From: a virus
Length of the DNA: 22,906 nucleotides
IMG/VR virus record: IMGVR_UViG_3300018432_000049
Coordinates: 1 to 22,906 of that record
Direction: 5' to 3' (one strand)
Part shown: positions 21,907 to 22,906 of the stretch, in pieces
Position numbering within the stretch: the stretch's first letter is position 1
Layout of the letters: each line of letters opens with the position of its first letter
The notes under the pieces: model-generated
Told to the model about the DNA's origin: nothing
Database searches by the model: none
The model's input: the letters and a program-made list of their open reading frames with translations, nothing else
Translations under genes and position numbers: made by a program

Positions 21907-22906
21907 CTATGCGCTCCTACGGCGGAAGGGGTAGACGTTGGTGTTACCAGGCGGTGGGTAGACGTTGGAACCAGCGCCAGGCGGCAGGGTGGACGGCGGG
22001 ACAGGTGGCGGTGAGGAAGGAGGCGGCCCGCCAGCGAACGGGCTGTTGTTCTGGTTCCTGTTCTCCAGAGTGTGCTTGCGGAAGGCGAGCAGCCGTAGCA
22101 GGTCCGCCTCCTTCTCCTTCAGCTTGGCTCGCTCCACCGGGCTGGTCTCGGCCTTGGCCTGGTCCTGTGCCAGCAGGGCAGCCTGCTTGACCTGAGCGTC
22201 GGACATGTTCCGGGTGAGCTCTCCTTCCCCTCGGACGAAGCCTCCACCTAGTGGGCGGGTCTCGGTGATGTAGCCCCGCTGGAGCAAGATCCTGCGGTCC
22301 TCGTCACTGAAGGGCTGAGGTGCGGACGGGTTATCCCTCCCGGCCTTCACCGCCTGCTTGACTGCCTCCACGTTGTCCACGATCCGAGGAGCTGCACCCG
22401 CCACCGCCTGGCTCTGGGGCATAGCCGAGATCCTGCCGACAGCAGTCTTGATTGCAGCCTGGTTCTGGTCGGCGAACGCCTTCTGATCCGGGGCATTGCG
22501 GAGATCGTCCAGGATCTTCAGCTCAGGCGGGATGTCCGGGATGGGATCGGTTGGCAGGGGCAGCTGATCTGCCCAGAACTTCGCTGCCTGGTAGACGGAG
22601 TCGTCCCGCTCAATCTCGGCAGTCCGCACCCGGCCTTGGTTGCGACCACGCTCGGCGTGCTCCTCCGGCGAGCCTGCGGCCTGCGTCCGACCACCCACGG
22701 CAGTGACCGGCGCCGCCTGACCAGGCTGGTCCGGAGCAGACACAGTCCCGGGAGTCGTGGCGGGAGTCTCGCGGTCCCCCTGTGGAGCCTCGGTCTTCAT
22801 GTGCTGCCGCACGCCCCAGTTCTGGTAGTGCAGGTTCTCCGCCGACCGCTTGGTCTTTCCTTCTCCCTCGATCCCCGCCCCGAAGTAACCGGCCTGGGCT
22901 GCCTCG
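21907..22906 (-). CDS. Probable portal protein, C-terminal part (cut by window edge)
   Basis: The frame is open from the right edge of the window to the TAG at 21907-21909, giving at least 332 residues. Internal GTG and ATG codons at 22812 and 22800 exist, but residues upstream (GYFGAGIEGEGKTKRSAENL and on) look like real protein, so the gene starts outside. The visible part is flexible and charged: a Q/A/P-rich linker, a helical region (about 95-160 of the visible part), and a proline-rich end with PPPSSPPPVPPS followed by FRRRSA. A portal gene normally stands directly before a MuF gene and often ends in such a variable tail. The call therefore rests on order; a separate head protein is possible. 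Confidence 0.55.
   Translation of the reverse strand, partial: EAAQAGYFGAGIEGEGKTKRSAENLHYQNWGVRQHMKTEAPQGDRETPATTPGTVSAPDQPGQAAPVTAVGGRTQAAGSPEEHAERGRNQGRVRTAEIERDDSVYQAAKFWADQLPLPTDPIPDIPPELKILDDLRNAPDQKAFADQNQAAIKTAVGRISAMPQSQAVAGAAPRIVDNVEAVKQAVKAGRDNPSAPQPFSDEDRRILLQRGYITETRPLGGGFVRGEGELTRNMSDAQVKQAALLAQDQAKAETSPVERAKLKEKEADLLRLLAFRKHTLENRNQNNSPFAGGPPPSSPPPVPPSTLPPGAGSNVYPPPGNTNVYPFRRRSA

Noticed and set aside
20797-22014. A 405-codon plus-strand frame opposite the MuF gene
   Set aside because: It is a GC-bias artefact opposite a gene with a clear MuF motif; no start signal or domain is seen.

Overview
The window is a single GC-rich, densely packed gene block that reads entirely on the minus strand. 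It is the virion structure and assembly region of a long-tailed phage or prophage of the siphovirus type. The gene order is the classical one. The high GC content, strongly GC-biased third codon positions, frequent GTG starts, ATGA/GTGA overlaps and a DUF6093-like connector suggest an actinobacterial host; this is inference, because no host gene is present.

In transcription order (right to left), the head module is: the 3' end of a gene that is probably the portal protein (21907-22906, cut by the window edge); a MuF-type head morphogenesis protein with a very long C-terminal extension (19804-21903); an XkdF-like prohead protease with an unusual N-terminal extension (18855-19781); an unrecognised Gly/Ala-rich basic protein (18146-18862); a scaffold-like protein (17277-18107); a DUF2190-like decoration protein (16843-17253); and the major capsid protein (15815-16828). 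A terminator-like hairpin follows the capsid gene. Next are an acidic low-complexity protein (14642-15745) and the connector/neck set: adaptor, DUF6093-like stopper, gp10-like neck protein and tail terminator (12806-14640).

The tail module follows: a small unknown protein (12589-12804), the major tail tube protein (12116-12592), a pair of tail assembly chaperones joined by a -1 frameshift at CCCTTTT (11234-12030), a 2258-residue tape measure protein (4471-11247), and five minor tail or tip proteins (129-4474). The tape measure carries two blocks of 11-residue repeats and, near its C-terminus, three successive cell-wall enzyme-like domains. At the far left, two strong hairpins lie after the last tail gene. 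Their U-tracts lie on the plus-strand side, so a convergent plus-strand transcript probably ends there.

Together the genes build a protease-matured capsid, join it to a long non-contractile tail, and carry wall-degrading activity inside the tail for DNA entry. The least explained parts are the C-terminal domain of the MuF protein, the Gly/Ala-rich protein with the matching N-terminus of the protease, and the acidic protein behind the capsid gene. No tRNA, CRISPR array, insertion sequence, integrase or attachment site was seen. There is no gene-free stretch over 300 bases.
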